The position numbers were made by a program, and so were the translations under genes. 38,253 bases of DNA from Clostridium sp. UBA699 (GTDB lineage Bacteria; Bacillota; Clostridia; Clostridiales; Clostridiaceae): the NCBI GenBank assembly GCA_002298915.1, contig DBML01000006.1, positions 1-38,253 of the forward strand. The letters are read 5' to 3'. Each line of letters begins with the position of its first letter. Position 1 is the first letter of the stretch. This document shows positions 31,318 through 38,253 of this stretch, piece after piece. Below the pieces are notes generated by a model, which was given only the letters and a program-made list of their open reading frames with translations, had not been told where the DNA came from and did not search any database.

Positions 31318-32217
31318 TTCCCCTGCTCTGAAATTGTATTTGTCCTGACAGAAGTTGAAAAAAGCGTTCGCAGTTGGGGTAAGGGTCCTGTTTGACCTGA
31401 CAATCAGGTAAAGACTCCTCTTTATTGAAATCCCCTTTATACTGCTCCTCCTTATCATTCCGCTTTCCACGTACTCTCCGAAAAGCTGTCCGGAAACCAC
31501 CGATACTCCAAGACCTGACTTTACGAACCGTATCTGAGTATCGAGGTTGTTGACTTCATATGGTATGCTCAGATTGCTGATATTGATGCCATTTTTTTGA
31601 AGGCTGTCCTCGAAGGCTTTCCTGGTGGCCGAGTTGACGCCCCTCATTACGAAGTCCTTCTTAACCAATTCCTTTAAAGAAAGCTCCGATGGGAGGTTGA
31701 AGGAAGCCGGCGATATCACCGAAAGCTCGTCATCCATAAGCTTGCAGCAGTTAATTTTTTCATCGTTCACCATTCTCCCCACTATCCCTAATTCCGCTTC
31801 CAGGCTTAGGATCTTTTCTGCAATATCACCGGAATTCTCCTCGGTAACATTGCAATTCACCTCCGGGTATGCGGAATGAAAATCCTTGAGCAGCTGGGGC
31901 AGGATAACGTTGCACGGGGTTGTGCTGGCGCTGATGTGCAGCTTGCCTTTAACCTTTTCATTGAAGGCTGACAGGTTCGATATCGCCCTGTCTTTTGCAT
32001 CCAGAATATCGATAGCATATTTAAAGAACGTCTGCCCAGCCGGAGTTAAAGCAACCTCCTTTGAGGTTCTGTCGAAAAGCTGAATCCTGAGCTCCTTCTC
32101 AAGCTTAGCTATATGGGAGCTTATCGCTGGCTGTGAGACGCTGATCGAGTTAGCGGCTTTTGAAAAATTCTTGTATTTCGCGACGTTGATAAATGCTTCT
32201 AAAACTTTAAAATCCAT
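31315..32217 (-). CDS. LysR family transcriptional regulator (CysL-like)
   Basis: This 300-residue protein has a helix-turn-helix at residues ~15-45 (NFSKAANSISVSQPAISSHI) and a C-terminal effector domain. The N-terminus (MDFKVLEAFINVAKYKNFSKAA, read loosely) and the GTR/SATRKAFE region resemble the CysL-like group that includes the clostridial selenium-associated LysR proteins; this is a resemblance only. It starts at ATG 32217 after AGGTGG. The 145-base gap before it carries several GTTATA repeats that could be its own control region. It converges with guaB and has no divergent partner, so its target is unknown. Confidence 0.88.
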   Translation of the reverse strand: MDFKVLEAFINVAKYKNFSKAANSISVSQPAISSHIAKLEKELRIQLFDRTSKEVALTPAGQTFFKYAIDILDAKDRAISNLSAFNEKVKGKLHISASTTPCNVILPQLLKDFHSAYPEVNCNVTEENSGDIAEKILSLEAELGIVGRMVNDEKINCCKLMDDELSVISPASFNLPSELSLKELVKKDFVMRGVNSATRKAFEDSLQKNGINISNLSIPYEVNNLDTQIRFVKSGLGVSVVSGQLFGEYVESGMIRRSSIKGISIKRSLYLIVRSNRTLTPTANAFFNFCQDKYNFRAGE

Positions 32218-32298
32218 ATTTCCACCTATTATAACGTTTTTTTATAGGTATTATAACATATTTTTATAACCTTGTGTGCACTGTCCTGAATTTCACAC

Positions 32299-32343
32299 AA
32301 AAAAACTGGCGGCTCTCCGTCAAAACACGGGTTGCCGCCAGTT
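32299..32343 (-). terminator. Terminator after the VWA gene
   Basis: AACTGGCGGC (32304-32313) and GCCGCCAGTT (32334-32343) form a perfect 10-bp stem. On the minus strand it is followed by seven T residues. Confidence 0.88.
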
Positions 32344-32362
32344 ACTTTCTAAGGTATATTGT

Positions 32363-34393
32363 TTAATCGAGCCCGTCCTTGAAAAGCGCGTCCACCATCA
32401 CCAGGCTCCTCCAGCAGTACTTCATGGAGATCAACAGCCTTCCCTCAGGGAGTGTTATCCTTATGGTGTCGTTCAGCTTGACCGCATATTCCTTCCCAGC
32501 CTCAAGTTCAGTTCCGTCCAGCTCTATCCTGCAGGCTGAGCTGTTTGTGAGCATAATCGTCTCTTCATCCTTGGCTTTGAGCATCACCTTGCTCGTCTCC
32601 TCGAATGCCGGGTTCGACTTCAGCAGTGCGAACACAGAGAATGCACCCTTGAAGTCCCCCAGGTCGAGGTATTCCGGTTCGCTTTCATCTCCGGTCTCTT
32701 TGTCAATTATCTGAACCAGCATCTGACCTGCCGGAGCCATGTTCTCCTTTTCCCTCTTCTTTTTCAGCATGAATCCGGCTCCAAGCAGAATTGCAAGCAA
32801 AGCGAGAACTGCCGGGATTATATAGACGATGTACCAGACGTTCACCTTTATGACGCTGACAGCGCTTCCCCCCTTGCCGTCCTCGGCAGTAACTGTGATG
32901 GTGCTGGAACCCCATTTTCTCCCCTCGATCTCCATGGAGCTGTCGGTGATCTTTATGTTCACAGTGTCGAGCGATGTGGATGAAACCTTGTAGTTCAGCT
33001 TGTCCTTGTCGGGGTCGCTGAAGTATTTCGAGAGGTCAAGGCTCTTGGCATTCTTGGTCCAGAGTATTATGCTGCTGTTTTGCTTAAGGGCAGCAGGCAC
33101 CCTGTTTACTGCGCCAATGTTCTTCGCCGCGCTGTCCCTCGTGAAGCCTGTACCCTCTATTCTTGCTGTCAGCGAGTAGCTGCTTTCATCGGGTATCGTA
33201 ACCTCTGCAGCGAAGCTGTTGTCGCTTCTTGCCATGTCTATCTTCTGAGTCTCCCCGCTCTTGAGGTTCTTGAAATATAGCACTGCTTTAAGGCTGGAGT
33301 AGAACTCCTTGTCCTCCAGCTTCTGTCCGTTGCTCTCCAGGTATGCAGAAACCTGCACCTTGTCTCCCTTGTAGATGTTCGCTTCAGGGTTTACCGTCAT
33401 AACGGTCCTGAAATCGTAATTCGATACGAGGCTGATGTCTATCTTGTCGCCGCTGGTTCCCTTAACGCTTAGCTTCCAGCTCCCCTTTGCAGGCGATACC
33501 AGCTTGAGCATCGAGTACTTGCTGGACTTCGAGTAAACCACGTTATCCGAAGGGATCGACACTGCCTTCCCGGCCGGGTTGGTGAGCTTGAGCTCCACAG
33601 GGCTTGCTGAGATTAGGGTGATGTTGGCTTCCACATTGTTAGAGTCGGGTATGTTTATGGCAACGTCCTGGAAGCTGCCGTTCCCTGTAATCGCGGTCTG
33701 CTGGGAGACCTTGAGGCTTGAGCTTTCAGCGTATATCTCCCTGAGGATCTGCGGCAGGTTGTTTGCGTTGCCGGTCGTGAAGTACCTGCCCCCCGTTTCG
33801 CTTGATATGTACTTGAGCTGGTTCTCGTCCACGGTGCCATCAGCATTCAGACCTATGGTGTATACTGGGAACCCCTGAGCTTTGGCCTCTGTGATTGCTG
33901 CAGCCAGGTCATCCTGGGATGCTGTCTTGTCCCTCTGCGGGTCGTTTTTCCCGTCGGAAAGCAGCACCAGTATAGGCTTGTGGCCTGCAATGTGGCCATC
34001 CCTCATCACCGAAACGCCTTTCTTGAGCCCAAGCCCGATGTCGGTCCAGTCTCCGAGCGAAAGGTTGGTGAGCGTCTCCTTGAGAGCAGCTTTGCTGTCG
34101 GCACTGTTCAGTTCGCTGAGTGCATACTCCCTCGTTATCCCGCCCGAGTAGGCGACCATGCCGCCTTTGTCTCCTTTTATGTGGCACATGTCTATGAACA
34201 TCTTCATGGCTTCCGCGGTAAGCCCCTGCGGATCGCTTGCCACCATGGATTTGCTAGCGTCTACCACGAACACTACGTCAACCTTCGATGTATAGTCTCC
34301 GTTTTCTGCCGAAGTCCTATCGGGAGCGGTGAATGACAGCAGTGAAATTACAAATATAAGAATTAAAAATATTGCCGGTTTTTTCTTGAACAT
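32363..34393 (-). CDS. VWA-domain membrane protein with cytosolic tail
   Basis: This 676-residue protein has a signal peptide (residues 1-29). A von Willebrand A domain follows (residues ~38-215), with an intact MIDAS start DASKSM at 45-50 and the later TDIG and LSDG metal-site loops. The middle ~300 residues are beta-rich, ending in a cadherin-like module (~430-518, SDPDKDKLNYKV). One membrane helix lies at ~520-543, and a cytosolic tail of ~130 residues ends the protein. The tail has an NSSACRIELDGTELEAGKEY pattern reminiscent of a degenerate FHA fold (inference). It probably binds a metal-dependent ligand outside the cell. The start is ATG 34393. It is monocistronic and divergent from the GDPD gene. 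Confidence 0.88.
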   Translation of the reverse strand: MFKKKPAIFLILIFVISLLSFTAPDRTSAENGDYTSKVDVVFVVDASKSMVASDPQGLTAEAMKMFIDMCHIKGDKGGMVAYSGGITREYALSELNSADSKAALKETLTNLSLGDWTDIGLGLKKGVSVMRDGHIAGHKPILVLLSDGKNDPQRDKTASQDDLAAAITEAKAQGFPVYTIGLNADGTVDENQLKYISSETGGRYFTTGNANNLPQILREIYAESSSLKVSQQTAITGNGSFQDVAINIPDSNNVEANITLISASPVELKLTNPAGKAVSIPSDNVVYSKSSKYSMLKLVSPAKGSWKLSVKGTSGDKIDISLVSNYDFRTVMTVNPEANIYKGDKVQVSAYLESNGQKLEDKEFYSSLKAVLYFKNLKSGETQKIDMARSDNSFAAEVTIPDESSYSLTARIEGTGFTRDSAAKNIGAVNRVPAALKQNSSIILWTKNAKSLDLSKYFSDPDKDKLNYKVSSTSLDTVNIKITDSSMEIEGRKWGSSTITVTAEDGKGGSAVSVIKVNVWYIVYIIPAVLALLAILLGAGFMLKKKREKENMAPAGQMLVQIIDKETGDESEPEYLDLGDFKGAFSVFALLKSNPAFEETSKVMLKAKDEETIMLTNSSACRIELDGTELEAGKEYAVKLNDTIRITLPEGRLLISMKYCWRSLVMVDALFKDGLD

Positions 34394-34496
34394 TTGCTCC
34401 CAACTCCTCTAAAGCGCTTATTTATGTACATATTCTACAGACCGTGCAAAAACCCTCTAATATGGTACAAATTTCTACAGGAAAGCGATTTTCGAG

Positions 34497-34526
34497 TTGT
34501 TAATCGCCTGAATTCTCTGATATAAT
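34497..34526 (+). promoter_or_regulatory. Promoter of the GDPD gene
   Basis: TTGTTA (34497-34502) and a perfect TATAAT (34521-34526) are 18 bases apart, about 54 bases before the start codon. Confidence 0.6.
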
Positions 34527-34579
34527 TAACTAACTTATAACGCAGGCTCGCCGCTGCGCAAGTTTGGAGGAGATTTTTT

Positions 34580-35440
34580 ATGAAGAAAAAGAGGCTGATA
34601 ACGCTCTCTGCCGTTATCGCAGCAATGCTTTTGGCAGGCTTCCTGCTGGTCGGTTTCGCCAGGGCGGCCGAACCTGCCGACAAAAGCCGCACAGCCTGGC
34701 TCACAGAAAGGCTGATTGCCCACAGAGGTATCCATGGCAGCACAGGTCCCGTTGAAAATTCCATGCCGGCCTTCAGAGCGGCGGTTGAAAAGGGCTGCGC
34801 AATCGAGCTCGATGTTCAGCTTACGAAGGACAACAAGCTTGTTGTATTCCATGACAAAAAACTGAAAAGGATGTTCGGAATCGACGGTAACCTGAGCGTC
34901 CTAACATACGAAGAGCTTTCGAAGCTGAAGCTAGGCAGCTCATCGGAGTCGGCCCCCCTGTTCAGCGATGTCCTTGCAATGGTTAAAGGCCAGACCCCAA
35001 TCCTCATAGAGATAAAGAACGAGGGCACGACAGGCGTCCTCGAGAGTATTCTTTACGAGGAGCTCAAATCATACAGAGGCCAGTACGCGGTCCAGTCCTT
35101 CAACCCGTTTTCTCTCAAGTGGTTCAGGGACAACGCTCCCGAGGTGCTTAGGGGACAGCTTTCCGGAAGCTTCGTTATAACCGACTACGATGTCGAGTAC
35201 GCGGGAACGACGAGGCTGCCCTGGTACAAGCAGTTCATACTTTCGAACCTGCTGCTGGATTTTGAAAGCAGGCCGAACTTCATAGCCTATGAGACTGTGA
35301 ACGTCAGCGGTTCGACCCTGAAGGCCCTCAGGAGTCTTAAGGTTCCTGTTATCGGCTGGGTCATCGATGATGAGGCAGAGTACGTGAACTCCAAGGCTTA
35401 CTTCGACGGCTTTATTGTAAACACGACGAACATTTACTGA
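34580..35440 (+). CDS. Glycerophosphodiester phosphodiesterase, secreted or membrane-anchored
   Basis: This 286-residue protein has an N-terminal basic stretch and hydrophobic segment (residues ~5-28) that acts as a signal peptide or anchor. The GDPD barrel follows: AHRGIHG with the catalytic His-Arg, ENS and ELDVQ as metal ligands, then FHD with the second catalytic His, IEIK and the C-terminal IGWVID. Arrangement and length are standard. It would hydrolyse glycerophosphodiesters or lipid head groups outside the membrane. The start is ATG 34580 after GGAGGAGA. An AEC transporter gene follows by 55 bases, probably in the same transcript. Confidence 0.93.
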   Translation: MKKKRLITLSAVIAAMLLAGFLLVGFARAAEPADKSRTAWLTERLIAHRGIHGSTGPVENSMPAFRAAVEKGCAIELDVQLTKDNKLVVFHDKKLKRMFGIDGNLSVLTYEELSKLKLGSSSESAPLFSDVLAMVKGQTPILIEIKNEGTTGVLESILYEELKSYRGQYAVQSFNPFSLKWFRDNAPEVLRGQLSGSFVITDYDVEYAGTTRLPWYKQFILSNLLLDFESRPNFIAYETVNVSGSTLKALRSLKVPVIGWVIDDEAEYVNSKAYFDGFIVNTTNIY

Positions 35441-35495
35441 TCCATAACAGCCGGATGCACTTGCAGACTGGCTGTTTTTGATGGGAGGTGCTATC

Positions 35496-36452
35496 ATGAC
35501 CGCAGATTCTTCTGTTGTTTTCAAGATCATGCCCGTGGTGCTCCTGATCGCGTTTGGGGCAGCCCTTAAGAAAAGAAACTTCCTGAGCAAGGAAGCGGTG
35601 GCAGGCATGAAAAAGCTAGTGCTAAACTTCTCCCTGCCCTGCCTCATATTCCTCACTTTCCTGAGGAGCGACATTAAACCGGAATACTTTGTTATTTCCA
35701 CGGTTGTCTTCGCGTCCTGCTCTGCAGCCCTGTCCCTGGGTTTCCTTTTCAAGAGGCTTCAGCGCTCCGCGAACCAGTTCTACCCCTCTGTGTTCTCGAG
35801 CTTCACCACCGGGCTTGTGGGCTATCCCCTTTTCACAGCAGTGTTCGGGGCCGAGCAGCTTTACAAGCTCGCTATACTCGATATCGGAAACCTTGTTTTC
35901 ATCTTCACCGTCCTAACGAACTTCCTGCAGAAGGTGAGCTGCGAGTTCAGCGGTATAAAGAAGCTGTCCCTTAAGGAGCAGCTTATCGGGATGCTTAAGT
36001 CTCCCCTGCTTGTCGGTGCAGCCCTTGGAATTGCGGCATCACTTTCGGGCCATTCTCAGCAGCTTCAGTCAAATCCGCTTAGCTCCGCATTAATTGCAGC
36101 GGTTTCGCTAATATCAAGCCTCTCTGTCCCCCTCACGCTCATCATCATAGGGCAAGATCTGAACTTCAGCCTCAGGAACTTCCTGAAGCCCGCCTCGGCA
36201 GTGCTCCTAAGGATGGCCGTGATGCTGTCAGCCGCCTGGCTGCTCAACACATATGTAGTCGAGGGCATGCTTGGCCTTGACCGGATGTTCCAGGTCGCTT
36301 TGTACACGCTGTTCATCCTTCCGCCGACATTCCTCATCCCTGTCTACATCGAAGGCGACTGCGAGGAGAAGGGATTCGTAGTAAATTTCTTCTCTATCCA
36401 CATAGTCTTCACGTTAGCCGCATTCGTTATCCTTACAGTGATTATCGGCTAA
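35496..36452 (+). CDS. AEC family transporter
   Basis: This 318-residue membrane protein has ten predicted helices in two five-helix halves. The N-terminal PVVLLIAFGAALKKRNFLS and LPCLIFLTFLRS, the mid-chain TTGLVGYPLF and the second-half SVPLTLIIIGQDL are typical of the auxin efflux carrier family. Bacterial members include malate and other carboxylate carriers, but the substrate is not readable here. The ATG at 35496 follows GGGAGGTG; the frame extends upstream to 35478 without a site. It is probably co-transcribed with the GDPD gene. Confidence 0.9.
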   Translation: MTADSSVVFKIMPVVLLIAFGAALKKRNFLSKEAVAGMKKLVLNFSLPCLIFLTFLRSDIKPEYFVISTVVFASCSAALSLGFLFKRLQRSANQFYPSVFSSFTTGLVGYPLFTAVFGAEQLYKLAILDIGNLVFIFTVLTNFLQKVSCEFSGIKKLSLKEQLIGMLKSPLLVGAALGIAASLSGHSQQLQSNPLSSALIAAVSLISSLSVPLTLIIIGQDLNFSLRNFLKPASAVLLRMAVMLSAAWLLNTYVVEGMLGLDRMFQVALYTLFILPPTFLIPVYIEGDCEEKGFVVNFFSIHIVFTLAAFVILTVIIG

Positions 36453-36477
36453 TCATCAGGGAATATGCATAAAACTA

Positions 36478-36506
36478 TTTACTATTCGCATGCGTAGTTG
36501 TATAAT
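36478..36506 (+). promoter_or_regulatory. Promoter of the lysine riboswitch-lysP unit
   Basis: TTTACT (36478-36483) and TATAAT (36501-36506) are 17 bases apart, with transcription expected near 36513, just ahead of the aptamer. Confidence 0.6.
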
Positions 36507-36529
36507 TACTTTTTGTGTAAAAGAATAAT

Positions 36530-36697
36530 ATTGATAGAGGCGCGGGCTTTAAGAGTAGAACGGATAAGGCAAGCACGATGATTCCGTTTGAAAGGAAATC
36601 CCGCCGAAGCAATGCTGCCGACGCTTTCAGGCTGCAATGCTGGGCCTTCACAGAACATGTGTTGGACTGTCACAAGGATATTGTGTTGAGCTATCAT
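36530..36697 (+). promoter_or_regulatory. Lysine riboswitch (L box) aptamer
   Basis: The conserved landmarks occur in order: P1 TGATAG (36532-36537) closing with CTATCA (36691-36696), AGAGGCGCG, TTTAAGAGTA, GAAAGGAAA, CCGCCGAAGC, a CTGGGCC segment, GGACTGTCAC and finally GAGCTATC. The ACGGA/TCCGT and CACA/TGTG arms of internal helices are also present. This matches the L box that binds free lysine. The gap 36453-36795 holds only this element, its promoter and its terminator. Confidence 0.93.
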
Positions 36698-36737
36698 TCA
36701 AGCATATGAAGCCGTGCGGATGCAACGGAGGTCTAAT

Positions 36738-36771
36738 GCCCTGAGTGTGAGCTCAGGGCTTTATATATTTT
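36738..36771 (+). terminator. Riboswitch expression-platform terminator
   Basis: GCCCTGAG (36738-36745) and CTCAGGGC (36752-36759) form an 8-bp stem with a 6-base loop and a T-rich tail, 37 bases after the aptamer. Lysine binding should favour this hairpin and stop transcription of the permease gene. Confidence 0.88.
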
Positions 36772-36795
36772 AACATCTAAAACGGGGGGAAAAAA

Positions 36796-38232
36796 ATGAA
36801 TCCAATCGAAGAACATGAATTACAAAGGGGCCTGAAGGCAAGGCACCTGAACATGATCGCAATCGGAGGCGCAATCGGAACAGGCATATTCCTGGCTCTC
36901 GGCGCCACGATCAACCAGGCCGGTCCTGGCGGAGCTCTTGTTGCTTACATAAGCATAGGCATAATGGTTTACTTCCTTATGACAAGTCTCGGCGAGATGG
37001 CGACCTTCATGCCTGTCGCCGGTTCGTTCGGAACCTATGCATCAAAATTTATCGACCCCGCCCTTGGTTTTGCTATGGGCTGGAACTACTGGTACAACTG
37101 GGCGATAACAGTTGCCTGCGAGATGGTTGCTGGTGCGCTTCTTATGAAGTACTGGTTTCCTGACGTTCCCGCTATTGTTTGGAGCGTGCTGTTCCTTGCG
37201 ATAATAGTATCGCTCAACCTGATGTCTGCAAAGGCTTACGGGGAATCGGAATTCTGGTTCGCGAGCATCAAGGTCGTTACGGTCATAGTATTCCTGGTCG
37301 TAGGCGTTGCTACAATATTCGGCATAATCGGCGGCAATGCTGTAGGCTTTTCAAACTACACCATAGGAGAAGCCCCTTTTGTCGGCGGAGCCAAGTCAAT
37401 CTTCATGATATTCCTTATAGCCGGCTTCTCCTTCCAGGGAACCGAGCTGGTCGGAATTGCTGCAGGCGAAACGGAAGATCCTGAGAAGAACATACCCAAG
37501 GCTGTAAACTCAATCTTCTGGAGGATACTGATATTCTACGTTGGAACGATAATAGTCGTCGGCGCTCTCATCCCTTACACTCAGGCAGGCGTCGCGGTCA
37601 GCCCTTTCACTATGGTTTTCGAAAAGGCCGGCATAGCTGCAGCAGCTTCACTCATGAACGCCGTCATCCTCACCTCTGTTCTTTCAGCAGGTAACTCAGG
37701 GATGTACGCCTCAACGAGGATGCTCTACGCGCTCGCCAAGGAAGGAAAAGCTCCCAAGGCTCTTGCGAAGCTCAACTCCAGAGGAGTGCCTGTTAATTCT
37801 CTGATAGTCACAACTTTGGTCGCATCGCTATGCTTCCTCACGGGGCTTTATGCCGAGACGACCGTCTATGTATGGCTCGTGGCGGCTTCAGGCCTGGCAG
37901 GCTTCATAGCCTGGCTTGGAATAGCAGCCTGCCACTACAGGTTTAGGAAGGCTTATCTTGCTCAGGGCAGGGACCTCAAAGCCCTGAAATACGTGGCCAA
38001 GTTCTTCCCAACAGGGCCTATCATAGCGCTCGCACTATGCATTATAGTCATACTCGGCCAGGGCGTAAGCTATATAACCTCTGCCTCTATAGACTGGAAC
38101 GGGCTCATAGCTGCCTACATAGGGCTGCCGCTGTTCCTGTCCCTCTGGATAGGCTACAAGGTCAAGTTCAAGACTAAGGTTGTTGAGCTTGAGAATGTAG
38201 ACCTGGACTACAGGGAAAGAGAAAACGCTTAA
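36796..38232 (+). CDS. lysP: Lysine-specific permease (APC superfamily)
   Basis: This 478-residue transporter has 12 predicted membrane helices. The amino-acid transporter (AAT) family signature begins at LKARHLNMIAIGGAIGTGIF (residues ~14-33), followed by GEMATFMPVAGSFGTYA and the mid-chain FQGTELVGIAAGETEDP. It imports lysine with protons. The call as lysine-specific rests on both the LysP-like sequence and the lysine riboswitch directly upstream. The start is ATG 36796 after GGGGGG. The next gene's ribosome binding site appears a few bases after its stop, so more genes may share the transcript. Confidence 0.94.
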   Translation: MNPIEEHELQRGLKARHLNMIAIGGAIGTGIFLALGATINQAGPGGALVAYISIGIMVYFLMTSLGEMATFMPVAGSFGTYASKFIDPALGFAMGWNYWYNWAITVACEMVAGALLMKYWFPDVPAIVWSVLFLAIIVSLNLMSAKAYGESEFWFASIKVVTVIVFLVVGVATIFGIIGGNAVGFSNYTIGEAPFVGGAKSIFMIFLIAGFSFQGTELVGIAAGETEDPEKNIPKAVNSIFWRILIFYVGTIIVVGALIPYTQAGVAVSPFTMVFEKAGIAAAASLMNAVILTSVLSAGNSGMYASTRMLYALAKEGKAPKALAKLNSRGVPVNSLIVTTLVASLCFLTGLYAETTVYVWLVAASGLAGFIAWLGIAACHYRFRKAYLAQGRDLKALKYVAKFFPTGPIIALALCIIVILGQGVSYITSASIDWNGLIAAYIGLPLFLSLWIGYKVKFKTKVVELENVDLDYRERENA

Positions 38233-38240
38233 ATCGAGTA

Positions 38241-38253
38241 GGAGGTAAGTAAT
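38241..38253 (+). other. Ribosome binding site of the next gene (truncated)
   Basis: GGAGGT at 38241-38246 is followed by AAGTA and then AT at the window edge. An ATG probably starts at 38252, with its last base outside the window. The next gene is co-directional with lysP. Confidence 0.5.

Noticed and set aside
1..38253. tRNA, rRNA, CRISPR, prophage or insertion sequence
   Set aside because: No cloverleaf with conserved arms, no rRNA-like stretch, no regularly spaced repeats and no integrase or transposase motif were noticed on reading both strands.

Overview
The window looks like chromosomal DNA of an anaerobic, amino-acid-fermenting member of the Clostridia (Bacillota). The signs are strong AGGAGG-type ribosome binding sites, frequent TTG and GTG starts, heavy use of AGG and ATA codons, many short hairpin-plus-T terminators, and the gene content: hybrid cluster protein with an Fnr-like regulator, HypA/HypB, diaminopropionate ammonia-lyase, a lysine riboswitch, and a CitA/CitB-type malate-like sensor pair. 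No rRNA, tRNA, CRISPR array, phage or intact insertion sequence was seen. The first ~4 kb is visibly richer in A+T than the 13-26 kb region.

Layout. 1-1744: a structured leader with a terminator-like hairpin, then a tiny membrane ORF overlapping a Na+/H+ antiporter. 1857-7545: a TetR regulator followed by a tight four-gene operon (membrane protein, hypB, an 892-aa Fe-S/FAD oxidoreductase, hypA). The same GTGTC-N7-GACAC palindrome lies before tetR and before the operon. No hydrogenase is present, so the purpose of the nickel chaperones is open; this is the most unusual locus in the window. 7573-11166: dpaL plus an M20 amidohydrolase, divergent from an AraC regulator whose likely direct-repeat sites lie between them. 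11354-13608: an lmo0937-type mini-protein, a DUF2200 protein, an EamA exporter and a double-ACT protein. 13625-19461: a UvrD-type helicase with a LexA box at its start site, a membrane protein of unknown role, a DJ-1/PfpI protein divergent from a LysR regulator, a CmpB-type membrane protein and ndk.

19735-25345: a carboxylate module of malic enzyme, KdgT-family transporter, sensor kinase, response regulator and D-2-hydroxyacid dehydrogenase. 25353-26914: an aldo/keto reductase and a uridine-kinase-like protein. 27002-29614: hcp and a Crp/Fnr regulator, with matching palindromes placed at -41.5 of hcp (activation geometry) and over the -35 box of the regulator (repression geometry). 29702-32217: an IMP dehydrogenase of the Tritrichomonas-like type and a convergent LysR regulator. 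32299-36452: a receptor-like VWA protein, a secreted or anchored GDPD and an AEC transporter. 36478-38232: promoter, lysine riboswitch, terminator and a lysine permease gene; the window ends on the ribosome binding site of the next gene.

All domain and family names come from reading motifs by eye and from memory of the families. Promoters and operators are pattern calls, without a genome-wide background.
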